The translations under genes and the position numbers were made by a program. The notes under the pieces are model-generated. The model was not told where the DNA came from. It worked only from the letters and a program-made list of their open reading frames with translations, and did not search any database. A DNA stretch of 64,000 nucleotides from JABFSS01 sp964497975 (GTDB lineage Bacteria; Patescibacteriota; Gracilibacteria; Peribacterales; Peribacteraceae): positions 1 through 64,000 of the forward strand of contig CAZCFO010000004.1 in NCBI GenBank assembly GCA_964497975.1, given 5' to 3'. Position 1 is the first letter of the stretch; every line of letters starts with the position of its first letter. This document shows, piece after piece, positions 1 through 7,995 of this stretch.

Positions 1-3000
1 CTGCGCCTGCTTCACGATGCGGATGCAGCCCACCCCCGTGCTGGCCGTGGAGCTGGAGGAGGAACTGCCTCCACTTGCTTCCATGTTGTCGGTGGGGACG
101 TACGACGCCGGGTTCGCGGGATTGGCATCGCTGTGGCAGCCGGGATCCTGGATATCCGTGAGGCCGTCGCTGTCGTTATCGGCACCGTCATTGCACTGCG
201 CGTTGGCCGGGGATGCCTCGTCGTTGTCGGTCGGGACGTAGGATGCGGCGTTGTAAGGGTTCGCATCGCTGTGGCATCCGGGATCCTGCGCGTCGATCTT
301 GCCGTCGCCGTCATTGTCGGCGCCGTCGGAGCATTGGACGGGGGAAGCAGACGATGAACTGCTGGAGGAGGAAATCGTGCAGGCGGCCGCCTTCTGCCAG
401 AGACAGAGATCGGAATAGCACGGACCATTGCTCAAAAGACAGATTTGAGAGTTGAGCGCGTACCCTGCAGGGGGGGCAGTGCGGCAATCGACCGCCGTTC
501 CGTTGCTGCCATGGTGCGTGAACACGAGAGTGGCGGCATTTGTGGCCACTTTCTCCCACAGACACTGGTCGGAGAAACAGTTATACGGAGCGACGGAGTT
601 ATTTGCGACGCAACCGCGGGATTTGAGGGTATAGCCGGCCGGGGGGTAGTTGGCGCAGCTGAGGGAGTTGTAGTAATTCCCGCCGGCATGATTGATCACG
701 TAACTGTACGCCGCTGACGAAGGACGCTTCCAGAGACAGACCAGTGCGTAGCAGGGGCCGCCGCTCACCAAACATTCGCTGTCCACGAGAGACCATCCTG
801 CGCCCGCGCTCGGGCAGGTGACGGGACCGGAAGCGGAGAAGGCCCCCGCAGGACTCCAGTACGCGGTGCTCGTCATCGTCGTCTTGTACTCAAAGGGGGC
901 TTCGCATTGCGCATCGTCTGCTTCGTTGTTGTCCGAGGGGACATAGGAAGCGGCGTTCGCGGCATTGCCGTCACTGTGGCAGCCGGGATCCTGGATATCC
1001 GCAAGGCCGTCGCTGTCGTTATCGGCACCGTCGTTGCACTGCGCGTTGCCAGGCGAGGCTTCGTCATTATCGGTCGGCACGTAGGAGGCGGCGTTGTAAG
1101 GGTTCGCATCGCTGTGGCATCCCGCGTCTGCGGAGTCGATGCGACCGTCGGAGTCGTTGTCGGTGCCATCGGAGCACTGGTACGAAACCGGACACACGCT
1201 CGTCGTCTTCCCGTAGAGACACAAATCACTGATGAGATTCCCGTTTCCGGCGACAAAGATCCCCACTCTCTGTTTGAGAATGAAAGAAGCGGGAGTTTGC
1301 GTCTGGCATCCCGCAATGGGAGTTCCGCCCGACCCCTGATGCCCGATGGCAAGATCTTCCTGAAGACCGTCCGTCGTCGGCTTGCTCCAGAAACAAACTG
1401 CGGTGGAGAAGCCGCCGTTGGCCCCGTTGAGAGCCCCGTTCTGCATGACAAGGTTGTAGCCCGCTGCCGGGGGCGAACCGCCGCATGTTGTTGACTGGTT
1501 CTGGGCCACGGAGCTTGCCGTCATCACATACGTGAACATCTGGGTGCTGGGCCTCTTCCAGAGACAGGCAATGGACGTGCAATTGATGGAATTCTGGATA
1601 AGACACTGAGAATCCACAGGCGACCATCCGGGAAGAGCCGACTGCAGTTGCGGACAGCTGACCGGAGGATCGCCGGTACTTGATCCGTCTGGTTTGATGA
1701 CAGCGGTGGAATGCACAGTCAGGTGATACTGAAATCCGCTGCAGGCAGTATCTGTTTCATCGTTGTCCTGGTTGCCGGCGCAGCCGGGATCCTGGCCATC
1801 GCCCTGGCCGTCGCCATCGTTATCGATGCCATCCTGGCACTGGGCCTTCGGGTTGGTTTCGTCGTTGTCCGTGGCGGAACTGCAGCTGAAGTCGCTGGGG
1901 AAATCGATCGCGCCGTCATTATCGTTGTCGATACCGTCCTGGCACTGTGCCAGGGCCGACGACGACGAAGACGATCCGCCTGTCTGCCGGTTGACGAAGG
2001 TGACCGTGGCGCAGTTGGAGCCGGGCTGGACCATCACGTCTCCGCCGGCGGGACTGACGGACTGGAGAGCCCAGCCGTTTTTGGCGAATTCATCGATGTG
2101 ATGCATGCCGGGAGCGGCGACGCTCTGGAACGTTGCGGATCCGGAGGCATCGGTCGTCTGAGTGAGGCCCTGGTTGCCGTCGAGCCAGAAGCTGAAGTTG
2201 TCAGAAGTGTTGATCGGAGCGCCCGCGGCGTTGAGCGTTTGCTTGGTGACGCGAATGCAGCCAAAGGAGGTGGTTGTGGGGACAGAGGAGGATGAACTGC
2301 TCGCGGCGTTGAACTCATCGTTGTCCGTCGGGACGTAGGATGCGGCGTTGGCGGCGTTGCCGTCGCTGTGGCAGCCAGGATCCTGACTGTCGATCTTGCC
2401 GTCGCTGTCGTTATCGGCGTTGTCGGAACATTGAGCAGCGGGCGTCTGGCACAGATTGCCGATACGCTGACAGCCGGTGCCGAAGCTGTTGCAGTCGGCG
2501 GAGCTGATCGTATCTTCGGCAACGAATCCCTGCAGCGCGTACCCTGCGGGGCAGGTGTAGATGCAGGATTGATTGGAGGGGTTCCACGTGGACTGGAGGG
2601 CAATCTGGTCGCCGCCGCTTCCGATGTACCGGCAGGCGTAGTTGTTACAGTCCGCGGCACTGACGGTGTTCTCCGCCACGACACTGATGAGCGCGTAATC
2701 CTGCGGACACGTGTAGATACAGGCCCCGTCGCCCGCACTCCACTGCGCCGTAAGACCGCTGATCGTGTGCGTGGCTACACCCAGATCAATGACGCTGAAA
2801 TTGCCGCAGGAGTTTTGGCTCGTGGGAACCAGGGCCTCCACCGAACCGCGGATGACCGCTTCCGGATTGTTGTGACCGTTCACGCCGAGGTCATACATGC
2901 AGCCGAAGTCCCCAGCCGAGTAGATGGACGTGTAGGTCTGATTCGTGAGCGTGAAACAGGCGGAAGGGGAGGAACTGCTGGAGGACGATGCGCCGGTCTG

Positions 3001-4590
3001 CCGGTTGACGAACGTGACCGTGGCGCAGGTGGAGCCGGGCTGGACCAGGACTTCGCCGTTTGCCGGAGAAACGGACTGGAGCGTCCAGCCGGACTTGGGC
3101 ACTTCGGCGACCGTGTGGAGGCCGGGGGCCGCGACGTTATTGAGCGTCGCGATGCCGGAGGCGTCATTCGTTGCGTTGAGGCTCGCGTTGCCGTCGAGCG
3201 TGAAGGTGAACGCCTCGTTGGAAGCAACGGGAACGCCCGCGGCGTTGAGGGACTGCTTAACGATGCGGATGCAGCCGAGACCGGTGTTAGGTGTCGAACT
3301 GGAACTGGAAGACGAACTGGAACTCACCGAACTCGAGGAACCCGCGACGTCGCCACATGTCGCCTGCCAGGCGATGGGGAATGCGGGGCTCGACGCGCCG
3401 ACCCAGACCGGGTCATCGGACGTGAGGAACACGTCGAAGCCCGAGGCGCTCACGTTGACCACGTGCGCGCGGATATCGGTGGAAGTGGTGCCGGGGTTGT
3501 TGGGACAGATCGTGGGACCGGAACCGTTGGTACTGCAGAGCACGCTGTCGGTGTAACTCTGGGCGACGACGGCCGGATTGGGGCAGGACGCCGGGAAGTT
3601 GACGCGGATCGGCACGGAATTGCTGAGCGTGTTGTAATACCCGGTCGTCACGACGCCGCTGTACGCGCCCTGAGCCGCGTTTTGAACGGGGTTCTCGCAC
3701 ATCGCCTGGTATCCGATCGTGACCGCCGGCGTGTTGGCCATCGCGTCATCCGACGTGAGGAGGGTGTCGAACCCGGAGCTGGTCACGTTGACAACGCTCG
3801 CATGGATATCGGCAGACGTCGTGCCGGGGTTGTTGGGGCAGGTGGGATTGCGGGCGGCGCACAGGAAGCCGTCGGTGTAGGCGGCAGCCGTGACCGTCGG
3901 GTTCACGCAGGTCGCGGGGAATGTGATGTGCGTGGCGGGCGAATTTCCGTTTCCGGTGAGAGCGCCGTAGGCGGCGGTCGTCGTTCCCCCCACGACCATC
4001 GTGGACGGACAGACGGGAACGGAGATGGAGGACGTCCCGCAGGTCGCCTGCCAGCCGATGGGGAATTGCGGGCTCACCGCGCCGACCCAGACCGGATCGT
4101 CAGAACTGATGAAGACGTCAAATCCGGCGCTGTTCACGTTGATGACGCTGGAGTGGAGATCGGTGGACGTGGAACTCGGGTTATTGGGGCAGCCCGTGGG
4201 ACCCGCGCCGTTGGTGCTGCAGAGCGTGCTCTCCACGAAGCTCTGGGAGATGACGGAGGGATTGGGACACGCAACGGGGAACGTGACGTGTTTGATGACG
4301 GAGTTGCCCTGGGTGTTGAAGTACGTCGTGGTGACGGTGCCCGCCATGCGCGGTTTGCACGCGACCGATTCCGTCCCGCCGGAGTTGAAGCTGCCGCCAT
4401 TGGCGATATTCCCGTCGCTATGACAGTCCGGGTCCTGGATGTCGGCAAGGCCGTCGCCGTCGTTATCGATCGAATCGCTGCAGGGTCCCGCGGCGGACGC
4501 CGGGGGAAGAGCGATGATGCAGGTGCCTGCGAGCAGGACGAGCATGCAAAAAAACCGCGTGATGACCGGACGGAAAGCGGGCAGACACAT
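1..4590 (-). CDS. Giant secreted repeat protein (TSP3-like Ca-binding motifs, prealbumin-fold domains), C-terminus off window
   Basis: The frame is open from an ATG at 4590 to the window edge, giving 1530 visible codons. It starts with a signal peptide: a basic start, then FFCMLVLLAGTCIIALPPASA. Mature sequence begins with a calcium-binding-like motif (CSDSIDNDGDGLADIQD). Three tandem repeats of about 105 residues follow (about 75-410), each ending like GFDVFLTSDDPVW...QATC. Two SpaA/Cna-B-type prealbumin domains lie at about 436-532 and 773-872, each starting GCIR(I/V)xKQ and ending FVNRQTG. A third begins at the window edge. Between them are about seven DNDxDG/DPGCHSD motifs, copies of SYVPTDNDE and poly-Ser linkers. 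Cysteines are frequent, as expected outside the cell. The architecture suggests a Ca-stabilised surface or stalk adhesin; the exact role is unknown. There is no clear ribosome-binding site. Confidence 0.85.
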   Translation of the reverse strand, partial: MCLPAFRPVITRFFCMLVLLAGTCIIALPPASAAGPCSDSIDNDGDGLADIQDPDCHSDGNIANGGSFNSGGTESVACKPRMAGTVTTTYFNTQGNSVIKHVTFPVACPNPSVISQSFVESTLCSTNGAGPTGCPNNPSSTSTDLHSSVINVNSAGFDVFISSDDPVWVGAVSPQFPIGWQATCGTSSISVPVCPSTMVVGGTTTAAYGALTGNGNSPATHITFPATCVNPTVTAAAYTDGFLCAARNPTCPNNPGTTSADIHASVVNVTSSGFDTLLTSDDAMANTPAVTIGYQAMCENPVQNAAQGAYSGVVTTGYYNTLSNSVPIRVNFPASCPNPAVVAQSYTDSVLCSTNGSGPTICPNNPGTTSTDIRAHVVNVSASGFDVFLTSDDPVWVGASSPAFPIAWQATCGDVAGSSSSVSSSSSSSSSSTPNTGLGCIRIVKQSLNAAGVPVASNEAFTFTLDGNASLNATNDASGIATLNNVAAPGLHTVAEVPKSGWTLQSVSPANGEVLVQPGSTCATVTFVNRQTGASSSSSSSPSACFTLTNQTYTSIYSAGDFGCMYDLGVNGHNNPEAVIRGSVEALVPTSQNSCGNFSVIDLGVATHTISGLTAQWSAGDGACIYTCPQDYALISVVAENTVSAADCNNYACRYIGSGGDQIALQSTWNPSNQSCIYTCPAGYALQGFVAEDTISSADCNSFGTGCQRIGNLCQTPAAQCSDNADNDSDGKIDSQDPGCHSDGNAANAASYVPTDNDEFNAASSSSSSVPTTTSFGCIRVTKQTLNAAGAPINTSDNFSFWLDGNQGLTQTTDASGSATFQSVAAPGMHHIDEFAKNGWALQSVSPAGGDVMVQPGSNCATVTFVNRQTGGSSSSSSALAQCQDGIDNDNDGAIDFPSDFSCSSATDNDETNPKAQCQDGIDNDGDGQGDGQDPGCAGNQDNDETDTACSGFQYHLTVHSTAVIKPDGSSTGDPPVSCPQLQSALPGWSPVDSQCLIQNSINCTSIACLWKRPSTQMFTYVMTASSVAQNQSTTCGGSPPAAGYNLVMQNGALNGANGGFSTAVCFWSKPTTDGLQEDLAIGHQGSGGTPIAGCQTQTPASFILKQRVGIFVAGNGNLISDLCLYGKTTSVCPVSYQCSDGTDNDSDGRIDSADAGCHSDANPYNAASYVPTDNDEASPGNAQCNDGADNDSDGLADIQDPGCHSDGNAANAASYVPSDNNEADDAQCEAPFEYKTTMTSTAYWSPAGAFSASGPVTCPSAGAGWSLVDSECLVSGGPCYALVCLWKRPSSAAYSYVINHAGGNYYNSLSCANYPPAGYTLKSRGCVANNSVAPYNCFSDQCLWEKVATNAATLVFTHHGSNGTAVDCRTAPPAGYALNSQICLLSNGPCYSDLCLWQKAAACTISSSSSSSSASPVQCSDGADNDGDGKIDAQDPGCHSDANPYNAASYVPTDNDEASPANAQCNDGADNDSDGLTDIQDPGCHSDANPANPASYVPTDNMEASGGSSSSSSTASTGVGCIRIVKQAQ

Positions 4591-4759
4591 AAAAGGATGA
4601 TGGAAAAAGGGGGTGGATTACTTTGACCAATACGGAACGTATTGTCAAATCTTACGACAAGTTCTGTTGGCAGACCGATGAAAATGATTGTAAGCGACAG
4701 AATCGGGTAAAAACCTCCGAATACTCTTCAGAAAAATGCCTCTGTGAAGGCATTGAACG

Positions 4760-4863
4760 GGGAATTTGCCGGGTGACGCAGTGCCCTTCGACAGGCTCAG
4801 GGTCACATCGGAGATCATGGCATCCCGTTCGTTGCGGCGGGAATTTGCTGGGTAACGCAGTGA
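4760..4863. repeat. Palindrome-type element (CCTTCGACAGGCTCAGG family) flanked by a duplicated end of aguA
   Basis: The word CCCTTCGACAGGCTCAGGG lies at 4784-4802. On one side (4840-4863) is the coding end of the agmatine deiminase gene. On the other (4760-4783) is a 24-bp near-copy of that same stretch, differing at two positions. The period is 80 bp. The same word in variant form occurs at 9925-9954, 35433-35451 and 54386-54411, and the tRNA-Asp copy is also flanked by a duplication. No gene is visible in 4591-4814. Confidence 0.7.
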
Positions 4864-5900
4864 AACGATCCCCACCCCCAGGTGAGCACACGACTGTCGA
4901 TCGGCACGATGCGCCGGGCCGGGAAGCATGTCTTGAGCGCCGCGATCGCCGCCGCATCGGCGGGATCGTCCCAGACCGGCAGGAGCACGCACTCGTTGCC
5001 GATATAGAAGTTTGCGTAGCTCGCGGGAATCCGGAACCCCTCCGGGCGCGGAGCGGCCTTGCTGGGCGTCTCATGAACGAGCACGGGCTTGGGCTGCGAG
5101 ATGGGAATGATCTCGAGCGCATTGCCGTCCTGGTCCTTCATTCCTTTCAGCCGCCGGAGATTGTCCTGCAGGGGCTGGTAATCGGGATCGGCGGGATCGT
5201 CATTGACGATGGTGACGACCGTTTTCGGGCCGACGAAGCGCGTCAGGTCGTCCACGTGACCGCTGGTGTCGTCGCCCATGATCCCCTCCCCCAGCCACAG
5301 GACATTGGTGAGGCCGAGATGCTCTTTGAGCTGCCGCTCGATCTGCTCCTTCGTGAGATCCGGATTGCGGTTGGGATTCAGCAGGCAGTCTTCCGTCGTC
5401 AGAATCGTCCCGAGGCCGTTCACGTCGATGGATCCGCCCTCGAGCACCATGGGGATTTTTTTGGAGGGGACGCCGAGTGTTTGGGCCAGAAGCGTTGGCA
5501 CGTTGTCGTCCAGATCGTGCTCCCACTGGTTGCCCCAGGCGTTGAAGGTCCAGTCGAGAAAGAGCCGCTCCCCTTTCGCGTTTTTGACGACGATCGGCCC
5601 GTGATCGCGGGCCCAGGCGAAATTGTTGGGGATGCGATGGAAATGCACGCGGTCGCCCTGGACGCCGGCCTTCTTCATCGCCGCCCTCGCGACGGCGTCC
5701 GTCTGATCGTCGTGAATCACCAGATGGACGTCTTCGCCCCGCTCGAGTTCTTTGACCATCCGCGCCCAGACGGGGTGGATCTGCTCATACAGGCCCGGCC
5801 AGTGACGGTCGTCATGCGGCCAGGTGAGGATTGTTCCTTCGTGGGGTTCCCACTCGGCGGGCATTCTGTAACCCGGTGATGGGGAAGTTGTCGACGACAC
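4815..5900 (-). CDS. aguA: Agmatine deiminase
   Basis: Hydrolyses agmatine to N-carbamoylputrescine and ammonia (EC 3.5.3.12); cytosolic, peptidyl-arginine-deiminase fold. The 361 residues match the family length. Diagnostic motifs are PAEWEPHEGTILTWP near the N-terminus, ARDHGP (about 97), EGGSIDVNG (about 154), GHVDD (about 214) and the C-terminal nucleophile Cys348 in GSFHCVTQQ. The GTG at 5900 is preferred because it keeps the conserved GYRMPAEW lead-in and lies 7 nt below a TAGAAT -10-like hexamer (5908-5913). The alternative ATG at 5864 would cut into the conserved start. The next step is encoded by the downstream-facing neighbour at 5995-6867, so the pair converts agmatine to putrescine. 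An 80-bp repeat duplicates the last codons of the gene downstream of its stop. Confidence 0.95.
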   Translation of the reverse strand: MSSTTSPSPGYRMPAEWEPHEGTILTWPHDDRHWPGLYEQIHPVWARMVKELERGEDVHLVIHDDQTDAVARAAMKKAGVQGDRVHFHRIPNNFAWARDHGPIVVKNAKGERLFLDWTFNAWGNQWEHDLDDNVPTLLAQTLGVPSKKIPMVLEGGSIDVNGLGTILTTEDCLLNPNRNPDLTKEQIERQLKEHLGLTNVLWLGEGIMGDDTSGHVDDLTRFVGPKTVVTIVNDDPADPDYQPLQDNLRRLKGMKDQDGNALEIIPISQPKPVLVHETPSKAAPRPEGFRIPASYANFYIGNECVLLPVWDDPADAAAIAALKTCFPARRIVPIDSRVLTWGWGSFHCVTQQIPAATNGMP

Positions 5901-5908
5901 GGAAGAAA

Positions 5909-6000
5909 TTCTAAATCCTAAACACTAAATGCTAAACAAATTTTACTATCCAATTTCATACATAGAGCATTGAGCATTGTTTAGGATTTAGGATTTAGAA
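5909..6000. repeat. Inverted repeat between aguA and aguB
   Basis: The arm TTCTAAATCCTAAA (from 5909) is the reverse complement of TTTAGGATTTAGAA at 5987-6000; the first of these words recurs in shifted form at 5980-5990. The right arm contains the aguB stop codon and the left arm supplies the TAGAAT hexamer in front of aguA. The element therefore fills the whole 94-bp gap and doubles as gene end and promoter. The arms are long and AT-rich without a U-tract, so it is not a standard terminator. Confidence 0.75.
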
Positions 6001-6867
6001 ATTAGTGCTTGTCAGGTCCCCATATGCCTCCGGTCTCCGGTTCTTCAGGAACATCCATGCCTCCTGCAGCGGCTTCACGGTATCGAGATCGCACTCCGCG
6101 ATAATCACCTCTTCCTGATCCCCTGCCTTCCGGAGGATGGCGCTGTTGGGTCCGGCGATAAAGGAGCCTCCCCAGAAGGTGATTCGCTCCTCGCGGCCCA
6201 CGCGGTTGAGCGCGCAGACGAAGACGTTGTTGGACGCCGCGTGGCCCAGCTGCGCGTGGCGCCACATCTGCTCCCAGTCTCCGGTGATGTTCTCCTCCAC
6301 GTCGGCGTCGACGAGCCCGATGGCGGTGGGATAAAAGAGGATTTCGGCACCTTTGAGGGCCGCCATGCGCGCCGCCTCGGGATACCACTGGTCGTAGCAG
6401 ATCAGCGGGCAGATTTTCCCGTACCGGGTGTCGAACACCCGGATGCCGGTGTCGCCGGGGCTGAAGTAGTGCTTCTCGTGGTACAGGATGTCCTCCGGAA
6501 TGTGCGTCTTGCGGTAGGTGCCGACCAGCGAGCCGTCGATGTCGAACACCGGCGTCGTGTTGTAGAACTTCCCATCGGAGGATTTCTCGAAAAGCGAGCC
6601 GCCGACGAGCACGATCCTGTGCTTCTTCGCGATCGCGGCGAGCGCTTTGGTCGATGGTCCGTCGGGCACCGGCTCTGCGGTGTCGAACGCGGACGGATCG
6701 TCCTTCTTCTGGCAGAAGTACGGGCTGAGAAACAGCTCCGGCAGACAGACGATCTGCGCGCCTTTTTTTACCGCACGTGCAATCCCCTCCTCTGCCCGGC
6801 GCAGATTGTCTTTGGCGTCGGAAGACATCTTCATCTGGACGAGGCCGACGGTGACGATGCGGGACAT
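5995..6867 (-). CDS. aguB: N-carbamoylputrescine amidase
   Basis: Nitrilase-superfamily hydrolase, 290 residues, expected to convert N-carbamoylputrescine to putrescine, CO2 and ammonia (EC 3.5.1.53). The catalytic triad is visible as Glu44 (CLPELF), Lys120 (TYRKTHIP) and Cys157 (ICYDQWYPE). Sequence such as GDTGIRVFDTRYGKICPLICYDQWYPE and the C-terminal WMFLKNRRPEAYG are typical of the AguB branch. The start is the ATG at 6867 (MSRIVTVGLVQM). A longer open frame runs upstream to 7836, but that part is antisense to the next gene and is rejected. It lies in the same orientation as aguA, upstream of it, with a palindrome between, and is divergent from the deoxyhypusine-synthase-like gene. Confidence 0.95.
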   Translation of the reverse strand: MSRIVTVGLVQMKMSSDAKDNLRRAEEGIARAVKKGAQIVCLPELFLSPYFCQKKDDPSAFDTAEPVPDGPSTKALAAIAKKHRIVLVGGSLFEKSSDGKFYNTTPVFDIDGSLVGTYRKTHIPEDILYHEKHYFSPGDTGIRVFDTRYGKICPLICYDQWYPEAARMAALKGAEILFYPTAIGLVDADVEENITGDWEQMWRHAQLGHAASNNVFVCALNRVGREERITFWGGSFIAGPNSAILRKAGDQEEVIIAECDLDTVKPLQEAWMFLKNRRPEAYGDLTSTNF

Positions 6868-6960
6868 GTCGTTGGAATGGACGGCAAAAGAGTAGCAAAA
6901 AACGCTGGAGTACGCGCAAAAAATCTGTAGGATTCGCCGTTGCATTCCCCTTTTCTTTCT

Positions 6961-7926
6961 ATGGGACCCATCTCGACCTTCATGGAGCAGAACTACAAGC
7001 ACTTCAACGCGCGCGAAATGCTCGCGGCCGCGAAGGGATATAAGGAGTTCGTCGAGAAAGGCAACAAAATGGTGGTCTGTCTCGCGGGAGCCATGAGCAC
7101 CGCGGAGATCGGCATCTCGCTCGCGCCGATGATCCGCGCGGGCAAAGTCCACGCCATCACCTGCACGGGCGCCAACATCGAGGAAGACATGTTCAACCTC
7201 GTCGCCAACACCCGCTACAAGCTGCAGCCGGGATGGAGGACGCTGACCAGCGAAGAGGACATGAAAACGCGCCAGGAAGGCTTCAACCGCGTCACCGATA
7301 CCTGCATCCCCGACGATGTGATGATCGAGATCCACGCCGCGCTCCAGAAGCTCTGGATCGAGGCGGGAGAAAAGGGGGAGAGCCACTTCCACTGGGAGTA
7401 CTTCTACAGGCTGATCCGCAGCGGGTTCTTCAAGGGCAAGAACGTGATCCCGATGGAGAATTCCTGGCTCGTCGCCGCGTGCGAGATGGACATCCCCGTC
7501 TACACGCCGGGCATGGAGGACTCGACGATCGGCAACATGTTCAGCGCCGACGTGCAGCGCGGAAAGGTGAAGAGTTTCTCGGTTATCAAGCCGGGCACGG
7601 AGCTGTTCGCGCACCTCACCCAGTGGTACCGGGAGAACGACAAGAAGGGGGAAATCGGCTTCTTCCAGATCGGCGGCGGCATCGCCGGCGACTTCGCCAT
7701 GTGCGTCACGCCCGGCCTGATCATGGACCACGAGGAGAACGTGAAGCCCTGGCGCTACTTCTGCCACATCGGTGATTCCACGCCCTCGTACGGATCGTAC
7801 TCGGGCTGCCTCGCGAACGAGAAGATCACGTGGCACAAGATGGACCTCAAGAGCGTCGACTACGTGGTGAACTCCGACGCGTCCATCGTCGCCCCGCTCA
7901 TCTTCAGCTACGTGCTGGGCAAGTAA
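6961..7926 (+). CDS. Deoxyhypusine-synthase-family protein (atypical, no catalytic lysine motif)
   Basis: The protein has 321 residues, with start ATG at 6961 (MGPISTFMEQNYKHFNAREM); an upstream in-frame TTG at 6940 is less likely. It has the NAD-binding Rossmann core of the DHS/homospermidine synthase family: AGAMSTAEIG (about 43), CTGANIEED (about 70), ITWHKMD and IVAPLIF near the end. In eukaryotic DHS and bacterial homospermidine-type homologues the enzyme-imine lysine sits just after GGG (GGGxxKH, GGGxPKN). Here the same place reads GGGIAGDFAMCV, with no lysine. From memory the GGGIAGDF form is a distinct bacterial subfamily, seen for example in Bacteroidetes, so this is probably not decay. 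Bacteria lack eIF5A, so a polyamine substrate made by the neighbouring genes is likely (inference). Product unknown. Confidence 0.85.
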   Translation: MGPISTFMEQNYKHFNAREMLAAAKGYKEFVEKGNKMVVCLAGAMSTAEIGISLAPMIRAGKVHAITCTGANIEEDMFNLVANTRYKLQPGWRTLTSEEDMKTRQEGFNRVTDTCIPDDVMIEIHAALQKLWIEAGEKGESHFHWEYFYRLIRSGFFKGKNVIPMENSWLVAACEMDIPVYTPGMEDSTIGNMFSADVQRGKVKSFSVIKPGTELFAHLTQWYRENDKKGEIGFFQIGGGIAGDFAMCVTPGLIMDHEENVKPWRYFCHIGDSTPSYGSYSGCLANEKITWHKMDLKSVDYVVNSDASIVAPLIFSYVLGK

Positions 7927-7939
7927 TGTCCTGATTCTC

Positions 7940-7967
7940 TTTACACGCGGTTCGCGCTCTCTATAAT
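7940..7967 (+). promoter_or_regulatory. Promoter for the decarboxylase gene at 7996
   Basis: TTTACA (7940-7945) is followed after 16 bp by a perfect TATAAT (7962-7967). Transcription would start around 7974, leaving a leader of about 20 nt before the ATG at 7996. The leader has no Shine-Dalgarno sequence. Confidence 0.7.
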
Positions 7968-7995
7968 CCCGCCTTGTTTATTCGATTATTTTGAA

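Noticed and set aside
2368..4626. 752-codon plus-strand open frame
   Set aside because: It is the in-register antisense of the giant secreted protein. Its peptide is a monotonous V/G/R/D shadow, while the minus strand has a signal peptide, domains and repeats.
5995..7836. 613-codon fusion of the amidase with an N-terminal extension
   Set aside because: The extra 323 residues are antisense to the deoxyhypusine-synthase-like gene. The nitrilase fold is complete from Met at 6867.
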